Positions 40,560 through 49,443 of a DNA stretch of 64,000 nt are shown here, piece after piece. The position numbers were made by a program, and so were the translations under genes. Position 1 is the first letter of the stretch; each line of letters begins with the position of its first letter. The notes beneath the pieces are model-generated. The model had not been told where the DNA came from and searched no databases. It saw only the letters and a program-made list of their open reading frames with translations. Source of the stretch: Spirochaetia bacterium UBA5763 (lineage in GTDB: Bacteria > Spirochaetota > UBA4802 > UBA5550); assembly GCA_002418835.1 (NCBI GenBank), contig DIEX01000015.1, positions 5,214-69,213 of the forward strand, read 5' to 3'.

Positions 40560-42395
40560 TTAACTGACTTTGAATTCCTGTATCATCTCAACAAGTTCCC
40601 GTGTCTGACTTGAAAGTTCTTCGCTCGCTGACGCTGTTTCTTCAACAAGTGCTGCATTCTGCTGAGTTGCCTTATCAAGTTCAACGATTGCATTACTAAT
40701 CTGGTTGACACCTGTTTTCTGTTCTTCACTGGCATAGGAAATTTCTGAAACAGCACGTGTCACATCCCCTGTAGATTTAATAATTTTCTGTAGTGATTCT
40801 CCGCTTCTGTTTACCTGCTCTGTTCCAACTTGAATTTTTTCAACAGAATCCTGAATTAGTGATGCAATCTGCTTGGCTGCTTCAGCTGACCTCTGTGCAA
40901 GGTTCCTGACTTCTCCGGCAACAACTGCAAATCCCCGACCCTGATCACCTGCTCTCGCTGCTTCAACAGCCGCATTCAGAGCCAGTAGATTTGTCTGAAA
41001 AGATATATTGTTTATCACCTGAATAATTTCAGACATTTTTGCGCTTGATTCACTTATCTGGTTTATAGTATTTACAGCTTCGCTGAGTTCCCTGCCGCCG
41101 GTTTCAGCCAGGTTATTAGTTTCTTTAGAAAGAGTGTCAGCATTCACAGCGTTTTCTGTGTTCTGTGCAATTGTTGAAGCAGTTTCTTCTATCGTTGCCG
41201 AAACCTCTTCAAGTGATGAGGCCTGCTCTGCAGTTCTCTGTGAAAGATTCTGGTTACCGGAAGAGATTTCTTCAACTCCTTTAAGTAATGTTTCTGCGGA
41301 GTCGATGACATTCTTCATTGTAGTTTCTATTGCTGCCACTGCGGAATTGAGAGAAGTACTTATCTGGCCGAGCTCGTCATTGCTTTTAATTTCAAGTCTT
41401 TTCGAAAGGTCTTTGTTCTCCAGGTCTATTGAAAAATCTATAATCTGCTTTACCGGCTTTGTCAGTGCTATTTTCCCTATTGCCCATACTATTACGAATA
41501 TCGCTGCTATGGCAATTATGAAGCCGCTTACCAGAATTTTAAGCATCGATTGTGCTGATGCTTTCAGAGACGACATTGGTACTGTTGTGCAAAGTGTCCA
41601 TGACGGAGTGCCCGGAATCGGTGTAAAAAAAGTCACGAGTTCCTTTCCATTCGGATCAAAATAATTATGCTTCCCTTGCTGTCCTGATTTAATTTTCTCC
41701 ATGAGACCGGATAGCCCTTTCCAGCCCTGCATATTGTTTAAGTTCATTTTCAGAATAAAATCTTTGTTGGGGTGCATTAGCGCAGCTCCGGTTTCATCAA
41801 GCACATATGCATAACCTGATAAAACATTAATTTTATCTGTTATAACAGTGCTGAATTTTACAAGATCCATGCTGAGGTTCATGAGAGCTTTTCGGTTGCC
41901 GCTCCTGTCTAATATCGGGATTGTTATGACAAAGTATTTACTGCCATCCACGCTTGATATCATGGTCGATATAGATATGTCCTTCTTCTCTCCAAAAATC
42001 GCTTTGTAGTATGGTCTCTGCTTAACAATGTCCCTGCTTGTTGTAATGTATCTTCCGGAAATTGCGAATGTACCATCCTCAAGAATGACAGCAATTTCCT
42101 TTATAAATTCACCCAGTTTAATTTTTTTTATAGCTTCAGGGAGAACCTTCCCGTCCAGTGTCTGTATTTCAGGTTTCTCGGCATAGAGTTTCGCCTGTTC
42201 TGTCAGTCCTGAAAGAATATAGGCGATCTGATCTTTTCTGCCATCAAGTATATTTATTGCTGCATTATTTATCTCTGCCATTTTTTTATTACTTTCAGTT
42301 GTATAGAGAGTAATGGCGAGTATTGTAAGTATAATGATAAGTGCAGAACCTATTGTTAACAGTAGTTTAGACTGTATGGACTTAAGCTTAATCAT
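40560..42395 (-). CDS. Methyl-accepting chemotaxis protein with Cache sensor
   Basis: The start at 42,395 (MIKLKSIQSKL) has AAGGAG 7 nt upstream; the longer frame to 42,437 has no such site. The 611-residue protein has TM1 at about 13-32 and an extracytoplasmic Cache domain (ISTMISSVDGSKYFVITIPI, MNLSMDLVKFS). TM2 is at about 280-303, HAMP follows, and the signalling hairpin carries NNISFQTNLLALNAAVEAARAG. The last residues do not form an NWETF-like CheR tether. It controls CheA and hence swimming direction. Confidence 0.9.
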   Translation of the reverse strand: MIKLKSIQSKLLLTIGSALIIILTILAITLYTTESNKKMAEINNAAINILDGRKDQIAYILSGLTEQAKLYAEKPEIQTLDGKVLPEAIKKIKLGEFIKEIAVILEDGTFAISGRYITTSRDIVKQRPYYKAIFGEKKDISISTMISSVDGSKYFVITIPILDRSGNRKALMNLSMDLVKFSTVITDKINVLSGYAYVLDETGAALMHPNKDFILKMNLNNMQGWKGLSGLMEKIKSGQQGKHNYFDPNGKELVTFFTPIPGTPSWTLCTTVPMSSLKASAQSMLKILVSGFIIAIAAIFVIVWAIGKIALTKPVKQIIDFSIDLENKDLSKRLEIKSNDELGQISTSLNSAVAAIETTMKNVIDSAETLLKGVEEISSGNQNLSQRTAEQASSLEEVSATIEETASTIAQNTENAVNADTLSKETNNLAETGGRELSEAVNTINQISESSAKMSEIIQVINNISFQTNLLALNAAVEAARAGDQGRGFAVVAGEVRNLAQRSAEAAKQIASLIQDSVEKIQVGTEQVNRSGESLQKIIKSTGDVTRAVSEISYASEEQKTGVNQISNAIVELDKATQQNAALVEETASASEELSSQTRELVEMIQEFKVS

Positions 42396-42587
42396 GCTGT
42401 GTCTCCTTTGGATTATTATGGTATAATATAATATCATTAAGTATTAATTGTAAGTTTATAAGCATATTTTTTCGTATTGAAAGGTTCTATTTTCATTCCA
42501 TCAAATCAAAAAGTAATAAAAAACTCTTTTATAGTAAAAACATCTTGAAACTGTTTGAATATTAATATATCTTATAAGAGCGCCGTT

Positions 42588-44864
42588 ATGACGTTAACAG
42601 ACTATTTTTCTGCAGCAGAATTCCCTGAAAATACAGCGATAAAAACGGCGAAAGAATTTATGTATATCATCACGAATAAAATATTGGTAATCTTCGTATC
42701 CGCAGTTTTTACTGCGGCTGTAATCCTGTCCTGCGGTAATCCACCTGACAAAATCTCTCATGTAATGCATACAGAGGGTGATAAAAACTCATCAGGGAAA
42801 ACTCTGTATGTAATGGGTGATCACGATTTCCCACCGTTCGAATTTATTGATGAAAACGGGAATCCTTCCGGTTTTAATATTGAAATATTCAGAAGTCTTT
42901 CCCGCGTAATGAATCTGAATGTAAAGATTCAGCTTGCACCCTGGCGCGATGTAAGGGAAAAACTTGAGAAAAGGGAAATTGATGTTATAATGGGGATGTA
43001 TAAAACCAGCGAACGTGATAAGAAAGCTGATTTTACCATTCCTCATTTTATCACTTCATACGTCATATATATACGAGAAGGTGGATCTGTTAAGAGCTAT
43101 ATTGATCTCACCGGAAAAGATGTCATTGTGCAGAATGGTGATCTTGGTCATGATTATCTCATAAATAACAATATCCAGTGCAGGATTATTGTAAAGAGGG
43201 ACTGGAGTGAAACTCTTAGTGCTCTGGCAGCGGGGGAGGGGGACTGCGCTATAGTCTCTTTTCTTCAGGGGGAAATACTCAGAAAAAAACTGCGGCTTAA
43301 AAATCTGAGAGTTATAGGTGATTCAGTCTTACAGCAGAGATATTGTATTGCAGTTAAGGAGGGTGATGCTGAGCTTCTTGAAAAACTGAATGAAGGTCTA
43401 AGCCTGCTTAAAAGTACAGGGGAGTATGATGCAATTTATGATAAATGGTTCGGTCTATATGAAAAGAGGGTTCTTCTTGAGCATCCGGCAGTTAAAGCGG
43501 GTATAATTGTTTTAATTATTCTTTCTGTATTTACAGCGGGGATATATGCATGGAACAGATCCCTGCAGAATAAAGTAAAAGAGAAAACAGAAGAGCTTAA
43601 ACGTGAACTTGAAAAGAGCAAAGAAATAAAGGCTCTTCTTGAGGAGGCCCTTGAGGAATCATCCCGTGCTGAAGAAGCTGCACTTATCTCCCGCACTGAA
43701 TCTGAAAAGGCAAATGAAGCCAAATCGGTATTCCTTGCGGGAGTGAGCCATGAACTCCGCACTCCGCTGAATGGTATTATAGGGATGTCGCAACTTCTTG
43801 AGGCAACACCACTTACCGATGAACAGAAGGGACTCCTTGAGATGCTCCGGCTTTCATCTGACAATCTCCTCCGCATACTGACTGATCTTGTGGATTATAC
43901 ACGCATTGGTTCAGGGAAATTCAGGCTTGAGATATCATCAGTTAATCTCGATGAGTTTGCAGGGAACATCGCACCTGTTATGGAGATGATGGCAAGGGAG
44001 AAAGGCCTTGATTTCAGGATGAAGCGGGGCGGCCCCGGTGTGACACTGATGACAGACAGGGACAGGATCAGCCAGATTATATTTAACCTTGTAAACAATT
44101 CCGTAAAATATACCAGAGAGGGGTCTGTCACCCTTGATGTACATTATAACAACAGCCTGGTAATATCGGTGTCAGACACAGGTGTGGGGATAGCGCCTGA
44201 CAAGATGAAGGAGATATTTAAGCCCTTTGCGCAGATTAAGGGTGAGGGGGAAGCCAAAAATCGCGGCCTGGGGCTGGGGCTTTCAATAGTGCGCCTCATT
44301 GTTAAGATGATGGATGGTGCCATAGATGTGGTAAGCAAACAGGGCATGGGGAGCACCTTCACTGTTAAAATTCCCTGTGTGGCACGCTTTGATGAAAACA
44401 CCATATCTGCAAATGAGGAGGTTGTCATTGAAGATGATTACACTGCCACCGAAACTATATCTGTTCTTATTGTTGAAGATGAAGTTATTAACAGGATTTT
44501 TCTTGAAAGAATTCTCACAAAAAGAGGATTTGTAATCGATTCAGCATTAAACGGAAGGGAGTGTTTAGAAAAGTACCGTACAGGGAATTATGATCTTATC
44601 TTTATGGACATTAATATGCCGGAGATCGACGGCTTTGAGGCAGTAAGTCTCATCAGGGAGGAGGAGAGGTTTAACGGGAGATCCAGGACCCCGGTAATTG
44701 CTGTCACTGCTCATGTCTATCCTGATGATATAAAAAAATGTATGGATGCAGGCATGGATTCATATATAGCCAAGCCTTATGACACGATGAAACTTATGGA
44801 AGAGATAATTAAAGTCTGTTCAAAAGCAAAACATTTTATCCGGAATAATTACCCCCGCAACTGA
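42588..44864 (+). CDS. Hybrid sensor kinase with periplasmic solute-binding (SBP_bac_3) domain
   Basis: The start is placed at ATG 42,588; ATG 42,660 is also possible and would put a lipobox-like VILSC after a standard signal. Residues about 75-290 are an SBP_bac_3 amino-acid-binding domain (DFPPFEFIDENGNPSGFNIE). A TM at about 305-325, a coiled coil, HisKA SHELRTPLNGIIGM (His about 387) and HATPase (SDTGVGIAPDK, GLGLGLSIVRL) follow. A receiver ends the protein (Asp about 674, MDINMPEIDGF). It is BvgS/EvgS-like but has one binding domain. It is translationally linked to a peptidase gene (1-bp gap). Confidence 0.85.
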   Translation: MTLTDYFSAAEFPENTAIKTAKEFMYIITNKILVIFVSAVFTAAVILSCGNPPDKISHVMHTEGDKNSSGKTLYVMGDHDFPPFEFIDENGNPSGFNIEIFRSLSRVMNLNVKIQLAPWRDVREKLEKREIDVIMGMYKTSERDKKADFTIPHFITSYVIYIREGGSVKSYIDLTGKDVIVQNGDLGHDYLINNNIQCRIIVKRDWSETLSALAAGEGDCAIVSFLQGEILRKKLRLKNLRVIGDSVLQQRYCIAVKEGDAELLEKLNEGLSLLKSTGEYDAIYDKWFGLYEKRVLLEHPAVKAGIIVLIILSVFTAGIYAWNRSLQNKVKEKTEELKRELEKSKEIKALLEEALEESSRAEEAALISRTESEKANEAKSVFLAGVSHELRTPLNGIIGMSQLLEATPLTDEQKGLLEMLRLSSDNLLRILTDLVDYTRIGSGKFRLEISSVNLDEFAGNIAPVMEMMAREKGLDFRMKRGGPGVTLMTDRDRISQIIFNLVNNSVKYTREGSVTLDVHYNNSLVISVSDTGVGIAPDKMKEIFKPFAQIKGEGEAKNRGLGLGLSIVRLIVKMMDGAIDVVSKQGMGSTFTVKIPCVARFDENTISANEEVVIEDDYTATETISVLIVEDEVINRIFLERILTKRGFVIDSALNGRECLEKYRTGNYDLIFMDINMPEIDGFEAVSLIREEERFNGRSRTPVIAVTAHVYPDDIKKCMDAGMDSYIAKPYDTMKLMEEIIKVCSKAKHFIRNNYPRN

Positions 44865-44865
44865 A

Positions 44866-45774
44866 ATGCATAGAAAAATACTTATTATAGCAGATATCGA
44901 AGGGAGCTCGGGATGCATGAGCTACAGCGCTTCATCGTTCAATACGGTCGAGTGGTATGATGCCTGTATCGATATGTCCCTTGATGTAAGGGGTGTAACA
45001 GATGCTCTCTTTGCGGCAGGAGCGGAACAGGTGGTAATCAAGGATTTTCACCGTACCGGATATAATCTTCTCCCGGAGTTGATGAACAGGCGCGCCATGC
45101 TTGTATCAGGGTACAGAAATTCACCTGTTCCGGGAATAGGTTCAGTGTATGGCTGCGATGCGGTAATGTTTACAGGTATGCATGCTTCGTCAGGGAGCAG
45201 CGGGTTTCTTGCTCATACTCTCACATCAAGGCATGGTCATATTAAGGCTGACGGAAAGCCTGTATCTGAGCTTCAGATTTTTGCATCATCTCTATACAGT
45301 CATGGTGTAAAGCCGATCTTCTTTTCCGGTTGTCCTGAAGCATGCAGGGAGGCTGTTGATTCTATACCGGGTATAGATGTTTATCAGATAGATAAATCCT
45401 CCCCTCTTAAAGATAAGAAAAAATGGAGAGAGGGACTTGCTGTGGCAGCTGCGGGATCACTGTTAAACACTGATACCTTCCCGTATATAATGACAACCCC
45501 CTGCAGTGTTGAGCTTAAGGTCAGGGATGGGGAAACTGCTGCTGAGAAGATTGCGCGCCGGTGGAAACTCGATAGAACCGGTGACCGGATATTCTTCCGG
45601 GCTGATACCTTCGATGAATTTTATAGTATGCTTATAAAAATAAGTTACCTTACCCCTTTTTCAGAGAAATTACTCCCGGCCGCGCTCCCTCTGTTCAACC
45701 TCTTCGGCAGGTTCGGCCTTTCCATTGTCAGAAGAATGAGGCGCGATGATATACAGAAAAATATTTTGAAATAG
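44866..45774 (+). CDS. M55-family D-aminopeptidase (DppA-like)
   Basis: The 302-residue protein starts 1 bp after the kinase stop. DIEGSSG near residues 10-16 gives the Asp/Glu zinc ligands of DppA. KDFHRTGYN near 59, FTGMHAS near 101, and HGHIKADGKPVSELQI near 124 match the remaining ligands and active site. DppA cleaves D-amino-acid-containing peptides; in Bacillus it is linked to nutrient limitation and dipeptide uptake. Pairing with a solute-binding kinase suggests sensing and use of peptides or D-amino acids. Confidence 0.8.
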   Translation: MHRKILIIADIEGSSGCMSYSASSFNTVEWYDACIDMSLDVRGVTDALFAAGAEQVVIKDFHRTGYNLLPELMNRRAMLVSGYRNSPVPGIGSVYGCDAVMFTGMHASSGSSGFLAHTLTSRHGHIKADGKPVSELQIFASSLYSHGVKPIFFSGCPEACREAVDSIPGIDVYQIDKSSPLKDKKKWREGLAVAAAGSLLNTDTFPYIMTTPCSVELKVRDGETAAEKIARRWKLDRTGDRIFFRADTFDEFYSMLIKISYLTPFSEKLLPAALPLFNLFGRFGLSIVRRMRRDDIQKNILK

Positions 45775-45833
45775 TCAGATTTTGGTTGTATTATTACTGC
45801 ATCCGCAGAAGGTTATTCCCGGAGGCTTTTTTT

Positions 45834-46274
45834 ATGGAAAGTGATAATTTAGGAAGCGGTATAAAGTTCAGAAATGATGGATGCGATCTTGCAATTACAA
45901 GAAACGGTGAAACTATAATCTCCGCTGAACAGCTCTATTCCATAGTATTTGATCTCCTTGCTGTAAACTGCTTTCTCCCCGAGGACTGGCCCCACATAAG
46001 GCAGAAATACAACGCAGAAAAAAAGGAGTTCGAAATAGCCATTGGCGCAGAGTGTGACAGCCAGATAGTTACAGAGATCATTGAAGATGAATCATATATA
46101 AACGAACTCCGCCCGGGAGAATATTTCCTTGAGTCGGTCATTGATCCGCGGAAATTTCTTAATATACTGAGGAATAAACTTATTTTTCTTGGTCTCAGGG
46201 AGGGGAAGGATTTTGTCGTTAACTACAGCAGAAGGCTGGGGAGAATATCAATAACTCTCTGCGAGGAATGCTGA
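45834..46274 (+). CDS. Protein of unknown function
   Basis: The ATG at 45,834 follows GGAGG 10 nt upstream and replaces a longer unlikely N-terminus. The 146-residue acidic protein has mixed alpha/beta character, no TM and no motif I recognise. It is the third gene of the kinase-peptidase operon and is convergent with an exporter gene 10 bp later. Confidence 0.5.
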   Translation: MESDNLGSGIKFRNDGCDLAITRNGETIISAEQLYSIVFDLLAVNCFLPEDWPHIRQKYNAEKKEFEIAIGAECDSQIVTEIIEDESYINELRPGEYFLESVIDPRKFLNILRNKLIFLGLREGKDFVVNYSRRLGRISITLCEEC

Positions 46275-46284
46275 GTAAAGAACC

Positions 46285-47163
46285 TCACCCTTTTCCCGGT
46301 AATAAAGACGTTATAAATAAAGATGCTATAATCAGCATCGCACCGCATCCCTGGAGCAGGGTCATACTTTCGCTGAATAAAACCATACCCGCAACTATAG
46401 CCACAACCGGTTCCATGGTTGAAACTATTGCAGCATTGCCTGCTTCAACATGTGCAAGCCCCTTCGTGTAAAGTATATATGCCAGAACTGTGGGGAAGAG
46501 CCCGAGACCTGCACTGTATAGAATAACTCCCGGTGAAGCAAGAAGCCCCACACTGTTCTGAATTCCGCTGAAGGGGAGCAGAACTATTGCTGTGAATAAA
46601 AAAGTATAAGCGGTAATTGTAACAGGCGAATATTTTGTACCTGCAGGCTTTGCAAATACAGGGTATAGAGCGTAGCCCAATCCTGAACCGAGTCCGATTA
46701 TCAATCCTCTGATTGATATAGAAATATCAGACCCGGGCACAACCCCTGCAATAAATGAACACCCTGCAATCGTAAGAATCAGAGCACCGATCTTTCTCCC
46801 TGTTATTCTCTCTTTGAAAAAAATCCGTGACAGAATTATCACGAATGCAGGCGCAGTGTAAAGAAGCACAACTCCAATTGAAATAGATATCTCCTGAATA
46901 GCGGTGAAGTAACACCAGTTGAAGAAAGCCATACTGAGTATCCCTGTTGCAGCGAAATACCGCAGGTCAAAAATTTTTACACGCAGAAGTCCCCTGTCTG
47001 TAAATGCAAGGTATGTGAAGAGGAGTATAGAAGCAGATGCTGCTCTTATCACAACAATCTCCAACGAAGTGAACCCTGCTGACTGGAGCCCTTTGATAAA
47101 TATTCCGATAAGTCCCCAGAGTGCTGCGCCTGAAACTATTAAAATATATGGATGCTTTTTCAA
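46285..47163 (-). CDS. EamA/DMT-family exporter
   Basis: The protein has ten hydrophobic segments in two EamA repeats (GAALWGLIGIFIKGLQ, FFNWCYFTAIQEISISIGVV, then SGLGYALYPVFAKP and AYILYTKGLAHVEAGNAAI). The start is placed at TTG 47,163 because GGGAGA lies 7 nt upstream. The upstream ATG at 47,199 has no ribosome-binding site and abuts a large hairpin. DMT exporters move amino acids or metabolites out of the cell. Confidence 0.8.
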   Translation of the reverse strand: MKKHPYILIVSGAALWGLIGIFIKGLQSAGFTSLEIVVIRAASASILLFTYLAFTDRGLLRVKIFDLRYFAATGILSMAFFNWCYFTAIQEISISIGVVLLYTAPAFVIILSRIFFKERITGRKIGALILTIAGCSFIAGVVPGSDISISIRGLIIGLGSGLGYALYPVFAKPAGTKYSPVTITAYTFLFTAIVLLPFSGIQNSVGLLASPGVILYSAGLGLFPTVLAYILYTKGLAHVEAGNAAIVSTMEPVVAIVAGMVLFSESMTLLQGCGAMLIIASLFITSLLPGKG

Positions 47164-47205
47164 GATTCTATCTCCCGGCAAATCAACGGCAGTTGTCATG
47201 TCCAG

Positions 47206-47246
47206 TCATCAGAATGAATTCCCGATTAAAAAATTCATTCTGATGA
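47206..47246. promoter_or_regulatory. Perfect 15-bp inverted repeat between divergent genes
   Basis: TCATCAGAATGAATT (47,206-47,220) and AATTCATTCTGATGA (47,232-47,246) are exact complements around an 11-nt loop. It lies about 43 bp upstream of the exporter start and 130 bp upstream of the chemoreceptor start. It could be an operator or an RNA hairpin in the exporter leader. Confidence 0.55.
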
Positions 47247-47378
47247 AAGTAAAACTTATGTTATGCCACATCTTGAGTAAAGTAAAATTAAGGTTGGAAA
47301 ACTATTAATTGCTTGTAAAATGAAAATAAGCAAAGTCACAATTTGTTTTCTTCCATTTTTTTTGTCAGGAATACATTT

Positions 47379-48923
47379 ATGAAAATTACGGATTATTTTT
47401 TATACAGGTATGACCCCGCTGATTACCTTCTTTTTACACGTGCACGGCTTCTTCTTATTTTTCAGCTTATACTTTTTTTTACAGTTATTCTGCTGCAGTT
47501 CAGCATGCTCTTTGCAGGGTGGGAGGATTTTATCAAAACCATCTTCATCACGCCATTTATCTTTTTCGGCATGCTGGCCGGAATGGTTTTTCTGAGAAAT
47601 GGTAGTTACGGAATATCCTCCAAGCTGATGATTTCAATCTGTTCTTTTGCAGTTATGGCGGGGCTCATAAGGGAGCCCTTTATGAATCCGGAGTTTGCCC
47701 TTTCAAGCTATGTTTTCTTTGTTTATCCCTGCCTCGCAATGTGTGTGGTATTCAGCACTCCTGCGTTTCTTGCATTTATTTCAACGGGTTTCATCATTAC
47801 CGATATTATTCTATTCGTTATCATGAAGGAGTTTGTTGCCGGCGCGAATATGAAGCAGCTTATAATCTTCCTGAATAATACAATATTTTCTTTTGTCCTT
47901 TTCTGGATTATATCAATACTGATATCAAAGATATTCAGCCGTAACACCGATCTTGCCCGGATGGAAGCTGACCGCAATATGAAGAATTTTAATTTTATCA
48001 AGAAAGTTCTCGGCGACAGCTCTGCCGGTATAATGGACTCAATGAAAAAGCTCTCCGAAAGCAGCGATCTCTTCTCTGATAATACAAACGAACTCTCTTC
48101 CTCAATTGAGGAGATTACTGCTAATATTGAAGAGATTTCAGGCGGAATCGAGAACATCACTACAGCCGCAGGTGTGCAGGATGCCGATGTCAGCTCCATG
48201 TCTGTCAAGCTTGCGGACCTTGCAGATATTATCAGGGATATGGGGGAGAGCGTAACCAGGTCTCTCGGAATAACATCTGAAATAACAGAGAAAGCCGGGA
48301 GAGGTGAGAAATCCCTGATGGAAATGGAACAGAATATGGCAAGAATAGGGGAGAGCTCCGGCCAGATGAAAAGTATTGTCGGCATCATAAATGATATATC
48401 TGACAGGATAAATCTTCTCTCTCTGAACGCGGCAATTGAAGCTGCGCGCGCCGGTGACGCAGGTAGAGGTTTCGCGGTTGTTGCTGATGAGATATCAAAA
48501 CTTGCTGATGGAACAGCCTCAAGCATCAAGGAGATTGCAGCTCTTATCAATGCAAACGAGAGTGAAACCCGTAAAGGGGAAGGTGTTATCCGTCAGACAT
48601 CTGATCTAATTCGTGCTATTATTACAGGAGTAGATGAAATCAACCGGAGCATCAGCGGAATAGTCGCATTCAGAGACAGGCAGTCCGAAGCCGGAGCCTC
48701 TGTAACTGCAAGCATATCAAGCCTCAGCGAAAGGGCGGAGTTCATATCAAAGGCAGCGCAGGAACAGCGGCTCGGTATTGAGGAGATACTCCGTCATATT
48801 TCAGAGATCAATAACATTTCGATGTCAAACACTGCAGGAGCTCTTCACCTGCATCATGATTCCGAGGATCTTGTTGAACTGATGAATAAATTTCAGAATA
48901 CTATAGACGAATACAGCGGGTAA
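47379..48923 (+). CDS. Methyl-accepting chemotaxis-type protein with six N-terminal TMs
   Basis: The ATG at 47,379 (MKITDYFLYRYDPADYLLF) is preferred over the upstream TTG. Of 514 residues, six hydrophobic helices fill about residues 20-195 with hardly any extracytoplasmic domain. A signalling domain with INDISDRINLLSLNAAIEAA and RGFAVVADEISKLAD follows. HAMP is absent. Such receptors probably sense membrane state or small molecules within the bilayer. It is monocistronic, ending at a nested inverted repeat. Confidence 0.85.
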   Translation: MKITDYFLYRYDPADYLLFTRARLLLIFQLILFFTVILLQFSMLFAGWEDFIKTIFITPFIFFGMLAGMVFLRNGSYGISSKLMISICSFAVMAGLIREPFMNPEFALSSYVFFVYPCLAMCVVFSTPAFLAFISTGFIITDIILFVIMKEFVAGANMKQLIIFLNNTIFSFVLFWIISILISKIFSRNTDLARMEADRNMKNFNFIKKVLGDSSAGIMDSMKKLSESSDLFSDNTNELSSSIEEITANIEEISGGIENITTAAGVQDADVSSMSVKLADLADIIRDMGESVTRSLGITSEITEKAGRGEKSLMEMEQNMARIGESSGQMKSIVGIINDISDRINLLSLNAAIEAARAGDAGRGFAVVADEISKLADGTASSIKEIAALINANESETRKGEGVIRQTSDLIRAIITGVDEINRSISGIVAFRDRQSEAGASVTASISSLSERAEFISKAAQEQRLGIEEILRHISEINNISMSNTAGALHLHHDSEDLVELMNKFQNTIDEYSG

Positions 48924-48937
48924 AAAGAAATTTCAGA

Positions 48938-48987
48938 CCGGATGGAAAATATACACAGGATTCGCCGTCCTGAATAAGGCCATCCGG
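48938..48987. terminator. Nested inverted repeat between convergent genes
   Basis: CCGGATGG (48,938) pairs with CCATCCGG (48,980-48,987) and encloses CAGGA/TCCTG (48,956-48,972). No T run follows, so function as a terminator is only likely from its position. Confidence 0.45.
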
Positions 48988-49028
48988 CCTGATTATAGAA
49001 GTTTAATTAACAGTTGGAGAGTTTACTG

Positions 49029-49301
49029 TCAATGTAATGATGATGAGTATTCCGAATCATCAAGCGAGCTTATCAGCGCTACCCCTCTGTTGGTGATTGT
49101 AAATTCATCACCAGGTTTAAGAATGATATCCCTGATATCCCCCTCCTGAGTAATCCAGAGAAGGCCTGAAATACACCTGACTCTAACGGCTTTATCCCTT
49201 TTCTTGATAATCTCCCTTTCGCCTTTATGGAGAAGATTCTGAAAAGGCCTGCTTTTGCCAGCCGTATTGATAATCCCGGTATGTAATGAATCAGTAAGCA
49301 T
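49029..49301 (-). CDS. DUF2917 domain protein
   Basis: The 90-residue protein matches DUF2917: VRVRCISGLLWITQEGDIRD then LKPGDEFTITNRGVALIS, a small cupin-like beta fold. The function is unknown. It is divergent from a MocR-type regulator across 142 bp containing three copies of its likely operator. I recall DUF2917 genes beside MocR/GntR-aminotransferase regulators in other bacteria. Confidence 0.75.
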   Translation of the reverse strand: MLTDSLHTGIINTAGKSRPFQNLLHKGEREIIKKRDKAVRVRCISGLLWITQEGDIRDIILKPGDEFTITNRGVALISSLDDSEYSSSLH

Positions 49302-49381
49302 ATTTACACCCCCATCATCATTTTATTCTATTATAGCCGTTTTATGCTTGGAAATAAAGCCACAAATGATAAAATTGTAAC

Positions 49382-49434
49382 CATAACAGTTGAAAAAAAT
49401 CGAAACTGTTATGTATATTAGACCATAACAGTTT
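49382..49434. promoter_or_regulatory. MocR operator cluster (three CATAACAGTT boxes)
   Basis: CATAACAGTT at 49,382-49,391, its inverted copy AAACTGTTATG at 49,403-49,413, and CATAACAGTTT at 49,424-49,434 have regular spacing of about two helical turns. MocR proteins typically bind one inverted pair plus one direct copy. Confidence 0.7.
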
Positions 49435-49443
49435 GAGGTTTTT

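Noticed and set aside
48956..48972. CAGGA...TCCTG hairpin as a CsrA site
   Set aside because: The GGA lies in the stem, not the loop; the structure fits a convergent-gene terminator better.
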